Positions 8,276 to 18,523 of a stretch of 60,514 nt of DNA are shown here, one piece after another. Source of the DNA: Deltaproteobacteria bacterium (GTDB lineage: Bacteria; Myxococcota_A; UBA9160; SZUA-336). The DNA lies in contig VGRW01000015.1 in the NCBI GenBank assembly GCA_016875225.1, forward strand, positions 1-60,514. The letters run 5' to 3'. The notes beneath the pieces are model-generated. The model had not been told where the DNA came from and did not search any database. It saw nothing but the letters and a program-made list of their open reading frames with translations. The number at the start of each line of letters is the position of its first letter. Positions within the stretch are counted from its first letter, which is position 1. The translations under genes were made by a program, and so were the position numbers.

Positions 8276-10729
8276 TCAGTTGACGTTGGCGGGGGTCTCG
8301 CCGGGGAGGTCCTCGAAGATCTCCTCGAGCGGGTACTCGGGGCGGGTGTCGTCGAGCGAGGCGCGCTTCTCGAACTTGAGTGCGTGGCGCAGTACGTCGT
8401 CCATGCTCTCGACGAGCACGATCTGCAGGCGCCGCTTCACCTTGACCGGGATCTCCTTGAGATCGCGCTCGTTCTCCTTGGGGATCAGCACGGTCTCGAT
8501 GCCGCCGCGGTCCGCCGCGATCAGCTTCTCTTTGAGACCGCCGATCGGAAGCACGCGTCCGCGAAGCGTGATCTCTCCGGTCATCGCGATGTTCGACCGC
8601 ACGGCCATTCCGGTGAGCGCCGAGATCAGCGCGGTCGCCATCGTGATTCCGGCGGACGGGCCGTCCTTCGGCACGCCGCCCTCGGGAACGTGAACGTGAA
8701 GGTCGACCTTCTGGTAGAAGTCGCGCGCCAGGCCGAGCTGCTTCGCGCGCCGGCGCACGTAGGAGAGCGCCGCCTGCGCGGATTCCTTCATGATGTCGCC
8801 GAGGTGCCCGGAGACCTGGATGCGTCCCTTGCCGGCGGTGACGAGCGCTTCGATCGTCAGGAGCTCCCCGCCCACCTCGGTGAACGCGAGCCCCGTGGCA
8901 ATGCCGACCTGGTCGTGCTCCTCGCGCTTGCCGAACCGGTACTTCGGCACGCCGAGGAACTTGCGCACCTGCTTCGGCCCGATCACGGCGTGGATCGGCG
9001 TCGAGCTCGAGACGACCTCGCGTGCGAGCTTCCGACAGATGCCGCCGATCTCGCGCTCGAGCGAGCGCACGCCCGCTTCCTTGGTGTAGCGGCGGATGAT
9101 CTCGTAGAGCCCGGCGTCGGTGAACTCGATCGCCCTCCCCTCGAGCCCGTGGTCCTTGATCTGCTTGGTCACCAGGAAGCGCTTGGCGATCTCGAGCTTC
9201 TCTTCCTCGATGTAGCCGGGGAGCTGGATGATCTCCATGCGATCCTGCAGCGGCCGCGGGATGGTCGAGAGCGTGTTCGCGGTGGTGATGAACAGGATCT
9301 TCGAGAGGTCGTACTCTAGATCGAGGTAGTGGTCGTCGAAGGTCCTGTTCTGCTCCGGATCGAGCACCTCGAGCAGCGCCGACGACGGGTCGCCGCGGAA
9401 ATCGGTCGACATCTTGTCGACCTCGTCGAGCAGGAAGACCGGGTTGCCGGTGCCCGCCTTCTTCAGCCCCTGGATGATCTTTCCGGGCAGCGCACCGATG
9501 TAGGTGCGGCGGTGACCGCGGATCTCCGCCTCGTCGCGAACGCCACCGAGCGAGACGCGCACGAAGTCGCGATCCGTCGCTCGCGCGATCGAACGGCCGA
9601 GCGACGTCTTGCCAACGCCCGGAGGCCCGACCAGACACAGGATCGGACCCTTCATGTGGCCGACGAGCGCGCGGACCGAGAGGTACTCGAGGATGCGCTC
9701 CTTGGGCTTCTCGAGCCCGAAGTGATCGCCGTCGAGGATCCGCTCCGCCTCCTTCACGTCGGTCTTCTCTTCCTTGTACTTCTCCCAAGGCAGCGAAAGG
9801 ATCCAGTCGATGTAGTTGCGCACGACGGTCGCCTCGGCGGACATCGGCGACATCATCTTGAGCTTGCGGATCTCTTTCTTGCAACGCTCCTCGGCGTGAT
9901 CCGGCAGCGCGTGCTCGGAGAGCTTCTCCTCGAGCTCCTGGATCTCGTTCTTGAACTCGTCGCGTTCGCCGAGCTCCTTCTGGATCGCGCGCATCTGCTC
10001 GTTCAGGTAGTACTCCTTCTGCGAGCGCTCCATCTGCTTCTTCACGCGCGAGCGGATCCGGCCTTCGACCTGCAGGACGTCGATCTCGCCCTGGATCAGC
10101 GCGTAGATCTCCTCGAGCCGCGCGCGGGCGCCGGTGATCTCGAGAATCCGCTGCTTCTCCTCGAAGCCGAGGTTCAGGTGCGCGACGACGATGTCGGCCA
10201 GGCGCGAGGGATCGGTCACGCTCGCGACGGTCGTGACCGTCTCGGCCGGAACCTTCTTGTTGAGCTTCACGTAGTTCTCGAAGGAGGCGTTCACCGAGCG
10301 CATCAACGCCTCCGTCTCGACCGTGGTCTCCTCGTTCTCCTCGATCGCCTCGACGCGAACCGAGAGGAAGTCGTCGCCCTCGCCCCACTCGCGCACACGC
10401 GCGCGCTTCTTCCCCTCGACGAGCACCTTCACGGTGCCGTCGGGCAGGCGGACCAGCTGCACGATCGAGCCGAGCGTTCCGAGCTCGTGGATCTCCGCGC
10501 GTCCGGGGTCGTCGGACTTCGCGTCCTTCTGCGCCGCGAGCATGAGCGTGCGGTCGCCCGCCATCGCGCGCTCGAGCGCTCGAACCGACTTCTCGCGCCC
10601 CACGAAGAGCGGCACGACCATGTGCGGAAACACCACGATCTCGCGCAGCGGCAGCAGCGGGATCAGCTCCGACTTGCCCGGTTGGCTCGCGCCACCGTCT
10701 TTCTCGTCGTCACCCTTGAAGAAGGCCAT
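8276..10729 (-). CDS. lon: ATP-dependent Lon protease
   Basis: An 817-residue cytoplasmic AAA+ protease that degrades misfolded and regulatory proteins. Domains in order: N-terminal LAN substrate domain from [23 protein letters not shown]; a coiled central region; an AAA+ module with Walker [12 protein letters not shown] and Walker [11 protein letters not shown]; and a C-terminal protease domain with DGPSAGITM (Ser near residue 691) and the catalytic Lys about 43 residues later in [13 protein letters not shown]. Length matches LonA. It lies 27 bp behind clpX as the last gene of tig-clpP-clpX-lon. Confidence 0.97.
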   Translation of the reverse strand: MAFFKGDDEKDGGASQPGKSELIPLLPLREIVVFPHMVVPLFVGREKSVRALERAMAGDRTLMLAAQKDAKSDDPGRAEIHELGTLGSIVQLVRLPDGTVKVLVEGKKRARVREWGEGDDFLSVRVEAIEENEETTVETEALMRSVNASFENYVKLNKKVPAETVTTVASVTDPSRLADIVVAHLNLGFEEKQRILEITGARARLEEIYALIQGEIDVLQVEGRIRSRVKKQMERSQKEYYLNEQMRAIQKELGERDEFKNEIQELEEKLSEHALPDHAEERCKKEIRKLKMMSPMSAEATVVRNYIDWILSLPWEKYKEEKTDVKEAERILDGDHFGLEKPKERILEYLSVRALVGHMKGPILCLVGPPGVGKTSLGRSIARATDRDFVRVSLGGVRDEAEIRGHRRTYIGALPGKIIQGLKKAGTGNPVFLLDEVDKMSTDFRGDPSSALLEVLDPEQNRTFDDHYLDLEYDLSKILFITTANTLSTIPRPLQDRMEIIQLPGYIEEEKLEIAKRFLVTKQIKDHGLEGRAIEFTDAGLYEIIRRYTKEAGVRSLEREIGGICRKLAREVVSSSTPIHAVIGPKQVRKFLGVPKYRFGKREEHDQVGIATGLAFTEVGGELLTIEALVTAGKGRIQVSGHLGDIMKESAQAALSYVRRRAKQLGLARDFYQKVDLHVHVPEGGVPKDGPSAGITMATALISALTGMAVRSNIAMTGEITLRGRVLPIGGLKEKLIAADRGGIETVLIPKENERDLKEIPVKVKRRLQIVLVESMDDVLRHALKFEKRASLDDTRPEYPLEEIFEDLPGETPANVN

Positions 10730-10756
10730 GGCCGATTCCTTGCTTGTGCGCGAGCG

Positions 10757-11994
<1,238 letters not shown>

Positions 11995-11998
<4 letters not shown>

Positions 11999-12621
11999 CC
12001 GGTCGGCTTCCCCTCCGCGCCCCCGCTCGAGGGACGTTCGTGCTTCGAGATGATGCGGTCGACGATTCCGTACTCCAGCGCCTCGCGCGACGACATGAAG
12101 CGGTCTCGCTCCGTGTCCTGCTCGAGCTGATCGGCGCCCTTTCCACAGTGATGACCGAGAATGTCGTTCAGGGTCGAGCGCAGCGTCAGGATCTCCTTCG
12201 CGTGGATCTGGATGTCGGTGCTCTTGCCCTGCACCCCACCCCAAGGCTGATGGATCATCACGCGCGCGTGCGGCAGGCAGGAGCGCTTGCCCTTCGTGCC
12301 CGCCGCGAGCAGCACCGCCCCCATGCTGGCCGCCTGCCCCATGCAGATCGTCTGCACGTCGGGGTTCACGTACTGCATCACGTCGTAGATGCCCAGCCCC
12401 GCGTTCACCTCGCCGCCGGGCGAGTTGATGTAGACGAAGATGTCCTTCTCGGGGTCGTCCGCCTCCAGGAAGAGCAGCTGCGCGATGATCAGATTGGCGA
12501 CGTCGTCGTTGATGGCGCTGCCGAGCACGATGATGCGATCGCGAAGCAGGCGCGAGTAGATGTCATAGGCGCGCTCGCCTCGGCTGGACTGCTCGACGAC
12601 CATGGGAATCAGCAACGACAT
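11995..12621 (-). CDS. clpP: ATP-dependent Clp protease, proteolytic subunit ClpP
   Basis: A 208-residue serine protease forming the tetradecameric chamber of ClpXP. The triad is visible as S99 in [12 protein letters not shown]124 in MIHQPWGG and D173 in DTERDRFM, in register with E. coli ClpP. The N-terminal loop [20 protein letters not shown] is typical. AGGAG lies directly before ATG 12621. It is located between tig and clpX. Confidence 0.98.
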
Positions 12622-12627
12622 GCTCCT

Positions 12628-12633
12628 AGTCTA
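12628..12633 (-). promoter_or_regulatory. possible internal -10 box TAGACT before clpP
   Basis: A TAGACT hexamer 6 nt before the clpP ATG, immediately followed by AGGAG. It could be an internal promoter producing a leaderless clpP message. The adjacent ribosome site is compatible with ordinary readthrough from tig instead. Confidence 0.3.
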
Positions 12634-12704
12634 GCGGATCGGCCTCTCGCGCCCTGTACCCCGAAGCTCGGCGGCAAGTCAGTTTCCGATTGAATTCCGC
12701 ACGT

Positions 12705-13994
12705 TTACCCATCCGACACGTTAGCCGCGGCAAGCGCGAATTCAACCACCTTCTCCTCGAGCAGCCCGGCGCGAACGGCCTCGAGCAGTCCGCGCTCCCG
12801 GTACTCGCGCTTCACCTCGGAGGTCTTGCGTTGATTTGCCTCGGCGATGCGAGCGACTTGCGCATCGATCTCCTCGTCGGCGACCTCGAGCGACTCGCGC
12901 TTGGCGATCTCCGGCGCGAGCAGCGCGAGCCGGACTTCGCGCTCGACCTGCGGGCGCAGCTCCTCTTCCCAGCGCTGCGCGAGCGAGAGCACCAGTTCGC
13001 GATCGAGCTTCGCGCCGCCGAACTGCGCCAGCATGCGCTCGATCCGCGCGCGAAGCTGGGCTTCCACCAGCGCGGTCGGAACCGGGAACGGGTTCGCATC
13101 GACCAGCGCCTGCACGATCGCGGCGCGCTCCATCCGCGCGAGCTCCGCGGCGCGGCCCTCCTGGATCCTGCGCTCGAGATCCGCGCGGAGCTCCGCGAGC
13201 GTCTCGAAGTTCGACACGTCCTTCGCGAACTCGTCGTCGAGCTCCGGGAGCTCGCGGCGCTTCAACGCCACGAGCTTGACCTCGAAGTGGACGACCTTGC
13301 CGCGCAGCTTCTCGTCCCCCTGGTCCTCCGGCATCGTGACGTCGAAGCCGCGCTCGTCGCCCACGCGAAGCCCGAGCAGCTGGTCTTCGAAGCCGCCGAA
13401 CGTCCGGCCGGCGCCAAGCTCGACCTGCGACTCCTGGGCGCTCGAGCCCTCGAAGGGAACGCCGTCGACCGTGCCGACGTAGTTGATCTCGGCCAGATGG
13501 CCGGCCGAGGCCGCGACCCCCGCCTCCTCTTCGACGACCTGTGCGTGGCGCTGGCGCAGATCCTCGATGTGGGCTTCGACGGGGTCCTTCTCGGGCGTGG
13601 GAACGACGGGCCGTTGGAGCGCGAGGCCCCTGACCGCCACGACCTCGATGGCGGGGCGAACGTCGACGTTCGCCTTGTAGCCATACGGGGTCCCTGGCTT
13701 CGGCAGCTCGCCCGCGTCGAGCCGCGGCTCGCCGAGCACGTCGAGCCGCGATTGCTCGATCGCCTTGAAGAGCGTCCCTTCGACCAGCCGCTGCAGAACC
13801 TCCCCCGAGGCCTGCTCGCCGAACTGCTGCTCGAGCACCTCGCGCGGCGCCTTGCCCGGGCGGAAGCCCCGGATCTGGGTGTTGCGGCGGATCGCGCGGA
13901 AGGTGGCCTCGAAGGCCGCATCGACCTCTGTGGTGGGGATCTCGATGCGCAGACAACGCTCGACCGGCCCCGTTTCCTCGACGCTGACGTTCAT
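12705..13994 (-). CDS. tig: Trigger factor (ribosome-associated chaperone and peptidyl-prolyl isomerase)
   Basis: A 429-residue chaperone that binds nascent chains at the ribosomal exit. The N-terminal ribosome-binding domain carries the signature IRGFRPGKAPREVLEQQFG (GFRxGKxP). A FKBP-type PPIase domain spans the middle (VNYVGTVDGVPFEGSS, then FEDQLLGLRVGD), and a helical C-terminal domain follows. ATG 13994 is chosen because the long upstream in-frame extension is Arg/Ser-rich junk over the aminotransferase gene, and GAGGCGAG precedes this ATG. It is the first gene of the tig-clpP-clpX-lon block; 83 bp separate it from clpP. Confidence 0.96.
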   Translation of the reverse strand: MNVSVEETGPVERCLRIEIPTTEVDAAFEATFRAIRRNTQIRGFRPGKAPREVLEQQFGEQASGEVLQRLVEGTLFKAIEQSRLDVLGEPRLDAGELPKPGTPYGYKANVDVRPAIEVVAVRGLALQRPVVPTPEKDPVEAHIEDLRQRHAQVVEEEAGVAASAGHLAEINYVGTVDGVPFEGSSAQESQVELGAGRTFGGFEDQLLGLRVGDERGFDVTMPEDQGDEKLRGKVVHFEVKLVALKRRELPELDDEFAKDVSNFETLAELRADLERRIQEGRAAELARMERAAIVQALVDANPFPVPTALVEAQLRARIERMLAQFGGAKLDRELVLSLAQRWEEELRPQVEREVRLALLAPEIAKRESLEVADEEIDAQVARIAEANQRKTSEVKREYRERGLLEAVRAGLLEEKVVEFALAAANVSDG

Positions 13995-14043
13995 CTCGCC
14001 TCGCTCCCAAGCCTGAAAACGTGTCCGGTCCGGCGCCGTGCCC

Positions 14044-14071
14044 ATGATAGGGTACGCGCCGAGGCGCTCAA
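14044..14071 (-). promoter_or_regulatory. candidate promoter of the tig-clpP-clpX-lon block
   Basis: On the minus strand TTGAGC (14071-14066) is followed after 16 nt by TATCAT (14049-14044), close to a housekeeping promoter. The same stretch reads CTTGAG then CCCTATCA, which also resembles a sigma-32 heat-shock promoter. The predicted start is about 40 nt before the tig ATG. The -35 overlaps the aminotransferase stop codon. Confidence 0.45.
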
Positions 14072-15288
14072 GCCGGGAGACGGACGGGCGGCGCGGAGGT
14101 CCGCGAGGCCACCTCGAACGCCAGCGACTGCGCTCCTCGCGCGAACTCGTCGCTCGGTCCGAGCAGCGACACCACGACATGGCAGCCGTCGAGGTCGTAG
14201 AACGCGCCCGGGTGGACTAGCGCGTCCGCGGCGTCGAGCAGCCGAAGCGCCCACCCCTCGTCATCGAGGCCGTCGAGTCGGGGCAGCCGGACGATCGCCG
14301 ACCAGCCCGCTTCCGCATCGAGCACGCTGGCCGCTCCGCCCGCGAGGGCGCCGCGCAGCGTCGCGAGATTGGCGGTCGTTCGAGCTCGGATCCGCGCGCG
14401 CATCTGCCCCGACTCGGCCAGGATTCGCGGCAGCGCGCGCTGGACCGGGGTGGACACGGAGAGGGTCGTATCCGCGATCACGGCCATGCGCTCGCGCGAG
14501 GACGCGACCGCGTCCGGCGGCCCGCAGATCACACCCCAGGCGAGCTTGAGCTGCGGCAACGCCGCGAGCTTCGACAGCCCCGAGATCACGAACCCGAGCG
14601 CCTTCCGCTCGCCGACCGCGCAACGCGCTCGCTCCGGAGTCTCGCGCAGCGGGAGCTCCGCGAAGACCTCGTCGACCAGGAGCGCGAGCCCGTTCTCGGC
14701 GCAGAGCGAGTCGATCGCCTCGAGCTCGTGCGGCGCCAGGTACGCGCCGGTCGGATTCCCCGGCGCAGTGCAGATGACGGCTCGCGCGCGCGGATGCTCC
14801 GAGATCCGCTCGCGCAGGCACTCGAGATCCACGAACCAGCGGCCGTCGTAGCCGAGCGGATACGGGACCAGCCGAACGTCCGCGAGCGCAGCCAGGTACT
14901 CGAGCAGCGGATAGCCGGGCCGCGGCACCAGCACGACGTCGCCCGGGTCGCAGAGAAGTGCGAAGAGCTGCGCGAAGGCCTCGCTGGTGCTCGCGGTCAG
15001 CCAGACGCGCTCGGCATCGCATGCGCAACCTCGACCACGGTAGTAACCTGCAACGGCCTCGCGCGCGGACCCGAGGCCGAACGGCTCCGGCTCGTAGGCG
15101 GCGCTCGATGCGTCGAGCAGGTGCTCGTAGAACTGGCGTGGATACCGAAAGCCGACCGCGGTCGGGTTGGTGATGGTGAGATCGACGAAGGCCCTGCCAC
15201 TGGCTCGGCGATCCGCGAGCGCGCGGGAGAGCGCGTTCGGCGCGAGCTCCCAGCTGGTGCGCAGCGAGAACATCCGGCGCGAGATCAC
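14068..15288 (-). CDS. Pyridoxal-phosphate-dependent aminotransferase (class I/II)
   Basis: A ~406-residue fold-type I aminotransferase. Visible elements are ITNPTAVGF, CTAPGNPTGAYL (Asn of the PLP ring contact), LLVDEVFAEL (Asp to pyridine N) and ISGLSKLAALPQLKLAW with the Schiff-base Lys. GTG 15288 is proposed because a TAnnnT box lies 8 nt upstream; ATG 15273, five codons in, is the alternative, and neither has a ribosome site. It is divergent from the PBP gene. The substrate is not assigned; the sequence fits the broad alanine/aspartate-type group. Confidence 0.9.
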   Translation of the reverse strand: MISRRMFSLRTSWELAPNALSRALADRRASGRAFVDLTITNPTAVGFRYPRQFYEHLLDASSAAYEPEPFGLGSAREAVAGYYRGRGCACDAERVWLTASTSEAFAQLFALLCDPGDVVLVPRPGYPLLEYLAALADVRLVPYPLGYDGRWFVDLECLRERISEHPRARAVICTAPGNPTGAYLAPHELEAIDSLCAENGLALLVDEVFAELPLRETPERARCAVGERKALGFVISGLSKLAALPQLKLAWGVICGPPDAVASSRERMAVIADTTLSVSTPVQRALPRILAESGQMRARIRARTTANLATLRGALAGGAASVLDAEAGWSAIVRLPRLDGLDDEGWALRLLDAADALVHPGAFYDLDGCHVVVSLLGPSDEFARGAQSLAFEVASRTSAPPVRLPA

Positions 15289-15296
15289 GGGCGCGC

Positions 15297-15302
15297 AGGA
15301 TA
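15297..15302 (-). promoter_or_regulatory. candidate -10 box TATCCT for the aminotransferase
   Basis: A TAnnnT box 8 nt before GTG 15288. This supports that start as leaderless. Confidence 0.35.
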
Positions 15303-15348
15303 GCGGCAGCGCGCAGGCAGCGCGCGCGCCGACGCGGGTGAGCGCGCG

Positions 15349-18300
15349 ATGAGCTCTCGGGCGGGCGCGCCACGCGTCGAGCCGGAACGCCACTCAGAAG
15401 CGGCAGGAGAGTCTTGCCCCGAGGATGGATCCGCGCCGATGCTGCCGTCGCTGCCAGTTCCAGGATCGCGCTCCGGCACCTCGCTGCCGCAGGCCGAACG
15501 CGAGCGCGCGCGCAAGCCGCGGCGCTTGCGCGTGCGCTGGCGCTGGGTCCTGGCTCTCCTGCTGCTCGCAGCCGCGCTGCTATGCGCGCTGCTTCTGCTC
15601 GAGGAGCTGCGCACGTCCGAGTTCCAGGCGCGAAAGCTCGCCGAGCTCGCGCGCGAGGCGACGTTCCGGCTCGAGCCCGGGCCCAGCCCGAGCATCCGCT
15701 TTCCGGACTCGGGACCCTACGACGAGCGGCTCGGCTACACCGGCCTGCCCGACTTCGTCGCGCGGCTGGTCGCCTCGGGCTTCGAGATCGAGTCCCAGGC
15801 GCAGCACTCCCCGCGGCTCGAGCAGCTCGAGGACTGGGGCATCTCGCCCGCGTACCGCGAGAAGGACCGCGCCGGCCTGCGCATCGTCGGGCGCGACGGG
15901 GCGGTGTTGTTCGGAACCCGCTTCCCGGAGCACAGCTACGAGCGCTTCGAGGACGTGCCGACGGCGGTCGTGGACGCGCTCGTCTTCGTCGAGAACCGCG
16001 AGGTTCTCGACGACCGCTACCCGCGTCGAAATCCCGCGGTGGAGTGGGACCGGCTCGGGCGCGCCGCGCTCTCGCGCGCGCTCCAGGTCGCCGGCGCCGA
16101 GGCCGACCGCTCGGGGGGCAGCACGCTCGCGACGCAGATCGAGAAGTTCCGCCACTCGCCGCGCGGGCTCACCAGCTCCCCGGGCGAGAAATTGCGCCAG
16201 ATGGCTTCGGCGAGCCTGCGCGCCTACCAGGACGGCGAGAACACGACCGCCGCGCGGCGCCGGATCGTGCTGGACTACGTGAACTCGATCCCGCTCGCCG
16301 CCGCGCCGCCGCGCGGCGAGGTGATCGGTCTGGGCGACGCGCTCTCGATCTGGTACGGCGCGGATTTCGCGCGGACCAACGAGATCCTGCGGACCGCTAG
16401 CCTTCCGGGCTCGCCGCACGACCTCGAGACGCGCGCGCGCGCCTACAAACGGGCGCTCTCGCTGGTGCTCTCGGCCGGCCGACCGTCCTACTACCTGATC
16501 CAGGATCCGAAGGCGCTCGAAGCGCGCACCGACACGTATCTGCGTCTGCTCGCCGACGCGGGGGCGATCCCGACCGATCTGCGCGACGCAGCGCTGGCCA
16601 CCGAGCTCGACCTGCGCCGGCGCGGCGAGGACGCCGCGCCGCTTCCCGCCGAGGAGCGAAAATCCGCCGGCGCCGTACGGGCGCGACTGGTCGCGCTGCT
16701 CGGCCTCTCCGACTACTACGCGCTCGATCGCCTCGATCTCGACGTCGAGACCACCGTCATCCCCTCGCTCCAGGACGAGATCACCCGCGAGCTTCGCGCG
16801 CTTCGCGACCCCGAGCGCGCGCGCGAGGCCGGCTTCCTGGCCAAGAACCTGCTCGAGCGCGGCGACCCGTCGAAGCTGACCTACAGCTTCTCGCTCTACG
16901 AGCGCGGGCCGGGCGAGAATCACCTTCTGGTTCAAGCGGACAACTCCGACCAGCCGCTCGACATGAACGAGGGCGTGAAGCTCGACCTCGGCTCGACCGC
17001 GAAGCTGCGCACGCTCGCCACGTATCTCGAGATCGTCGCCGAGCTCCACTCGCGCTTCGCCGGCGAGCACCGCGAGACGCTCGCCGCGATCGAGGTCGAG
17101 CCGGCCGACCGGATCACGCGCTTCGTGATCGACCAGCTGATCTCGCGGCCGGGACTTCCGCTCCCCGGGCTGCTCGAGGCCGCGCTCGAGCGCCGCTACT
17201 CCGCGAGCCCCTGGGAGACCTTCTACACCGGAGGCGGACAGCACCACTTCGGGAACTTCAACGAGGAGGACGACGAGCGGGTGCTCTCGGTGCGCAGCGC
17301 CTTCACGCTCTCGGTGAATCTCGTCTTCATCCGGCTGATGCGCGACGTCGTGAACTACTACATCCACCAGGCGCCGGGCTCGAGCGCCGCCCTGCTCAAG
17401 GATCCGCGCGACCCGCGCCGCGAGCAGTACCTGAGGCGCTTCGCCGACCAGGAGGGCCGGATCTACCTGGAGAGCTTCTGGCGCAAGTATCACGGCAAGC
17501 AAGCCGAGGAGCGCCGGGCCGCGCTGCTGCGCGGCGTGAGGGTCACACCGCGTCGCGTCGCGATGGCGCTCCGCGCGGCATCGCCCGAGATGGATTTCGA
17601 GGCGTTCCAGACCGCGATCCGCGCCCAGCTTCCCGAGGGAAAGCTCGCGCCGGGCATCGAGCGCAAGCTGTACGAGAGCTACTCCCCGGCGCGCTTCTCG
17701 CTCGCGGACCAGGGCTACATCGCCGGCGTCCACCCGCTCGAGCTCTGGCTGGTCGGGTACCTCGACTCGCACCCCGACACGACGCTCCGGCAGGTCTTCG
17801 AGGCCAGCTCGGAGCAACGCATCTCGGTGTACCAGTGGCTGTTCAGCCGCCACCGGAAGCGCGCGCAGGATCGCCGCATCCGCAGCTTGCTCGAGATCGA
17901 GGCCTTCCTCGAGGTGCACCGGAACTGGCAGGCGCACGGCTATCCATTCGACTCGCTCGTCCCGTCGCTGGCGACCGCGATCGGAAGCGCCGCGGACCGC
18001 CCGTCCGCACTGGCCGAGCTGGCCGGGATCATCGCGAACGGCGGCCTGCGCGTGCCGGCGCTGCGCATCGCACGGCTCCGCTTCGCCGGCGACACGCCCT
18101 ACGAGACGGTGCTCGCCCCGGCGCCGACCGAAGGCGTGCGCGTGATGCCGGAAGCCGTCGCCGCTGCGCTTCGGCTGGCGATGGTGGACGTGGTGGAGCA
18201 CGGCACCGCCGTCCGCGCGCGTGGCGCGCTCGTGGCCGGCGACGGCCGGCCTGCGGTGGTCGGGGGAAAGACCGGCACGGGCGACCACCGCTACAAGATC

Positions 18301-18513
18301 TTCGGGCCGGGCGGGACGCTGCTCGAGTCGCGCGTCGTGAACCGCACCGCGACCTTCGTCTTCCTGATCGACGACCGCTACTACGGCGTGGTCACCGCCT
18401 TCGTGCACGGCCCCGAAGCCGCGGGCTTCGCCTTCACGAGCTCGCTTCCGGCGCAGATCTTCCGGGTGCTGGCGCCATCGCTCGCGAAGCTCGTGCCCGC
18501 CGGAGCGGGATAG
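15349..18513 (+). CDS. Large divergent class A penicillin-binding protein (GT51 plus transpeptidase)
   Basis: A 1054-residue inner-membrane protein with one anchor (about residues 64-84) and a periplasmic body. The glycosyltransferase domain has VENRE (E215 in place of the ED motif), GGSTLATQIEKF (257-267) and VLDYVNSIPL. The second catalytic Glu of the family aligns to Gln284 in EKLRQM. The transpeptidase motifs are present: S549-TAK552, S655-VN657 and K974-TG976. SxN to KTG spans 319 residues, against about 126 in E. coli PBP1b, so a large insertion sits inside the transpeptidase fold. ATG 15439 is an alternative start. It may make peptidoglycan with an unusual partner or regulation (inference). 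Confidence 0.85.
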   Translation: MSSRAGAPRVEPERHSEAAGESCPEDGSAPMLPSLPVPGSRSGTSLPQAERERARKPRRLRVRWRWVLALLLLAAALLCALLLLEELRTSEFQARKLAELAREATFRLEPGPSPSIRFPDSGPYDERLGYTGLPDFVARLVASGFEIESQAQHSPRLEQLEDWGISPAYREKDRAGLRIVGRDGAVLFGTRFPEHSYERFEDVPTAVVDALVFVENREVLDDRYPRRNPAVEWDRLGRAALSRALQVAGAEADRSGGSTLATQIEKFRHSPRGLTSSPGEKLRQMASASLRAYQDGENTTAARRRIVLDYVNSIPLAAAPPRGEVIGLGDALSIWYGADFARTNEILRTASLPGSPHDLETRARAYKRALSLVLSAGRPSYYLIQDPKALEARTDTYLRLLADAGAIPTDLRDAALATELDLRRRGEDAAPLPAEERKSAGAVRARLVALLGLSDYYALDRLDLDVETTVIPSLQDEITRELRALRDPERAREAGFLAKNLLERGDPSKLTYSFSLYERGPGENHLLVQADNSDQPLDMNEGVKLDLGSTAKLRTLATYLEIVAELHSRFAGEHRETLAAIEVEPADRITRFVIDQLISRPGLPLPGLLEAALERRYSASPWETFYTGGGQHHFGNFNEEDDERVLSVRSAFTLSVNLVFIRLMRDVVNYYIHQAPGSSAALLKDPRDPRREQYLRRFADQEGRIYLESFWRKYHGKQAEERRAALLRGVRVTPRRVAMALRAASPEMDFEAFQTAIRAQLPEGKLAPGIERKLYESYSPARFSLADQGYIAGVHPLELWLVGYLDSHPDTTLRQVFEASSEQRISVYQWLFSRHRKRAQDRRIRSLLEIEAFLEVHRNWQAHGYPFDSLVPSLATAIGSAADRPSALAELAGIIANGGLRVPALRIARLRFAGDTPYETVLAPAPTEGVRVMPEAVAAALRLAMVDVVEHGTAVRARGALVAGDGRPAVVGGKTGTGDHRYKIFGPGGTLLESRVVNRTATFVFLIDDRYYGVVTAFVHGPEAAGFAFTSSLPAQIFRVLAPSLAKLVPAGAG

Positions 18514-18516
18514 ACT
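18511..18516 (+). promoter_or_regulatory. candidate -10 box TAGACT for the amidohydrolase
   Basis: A TAnnnT box 7 nt before GTG 18524. Its TAG is also the PBP stop codon, so coincidence is possible. Confidence 0.3.
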
Positions 18517-18523
18517 CGCCTCG

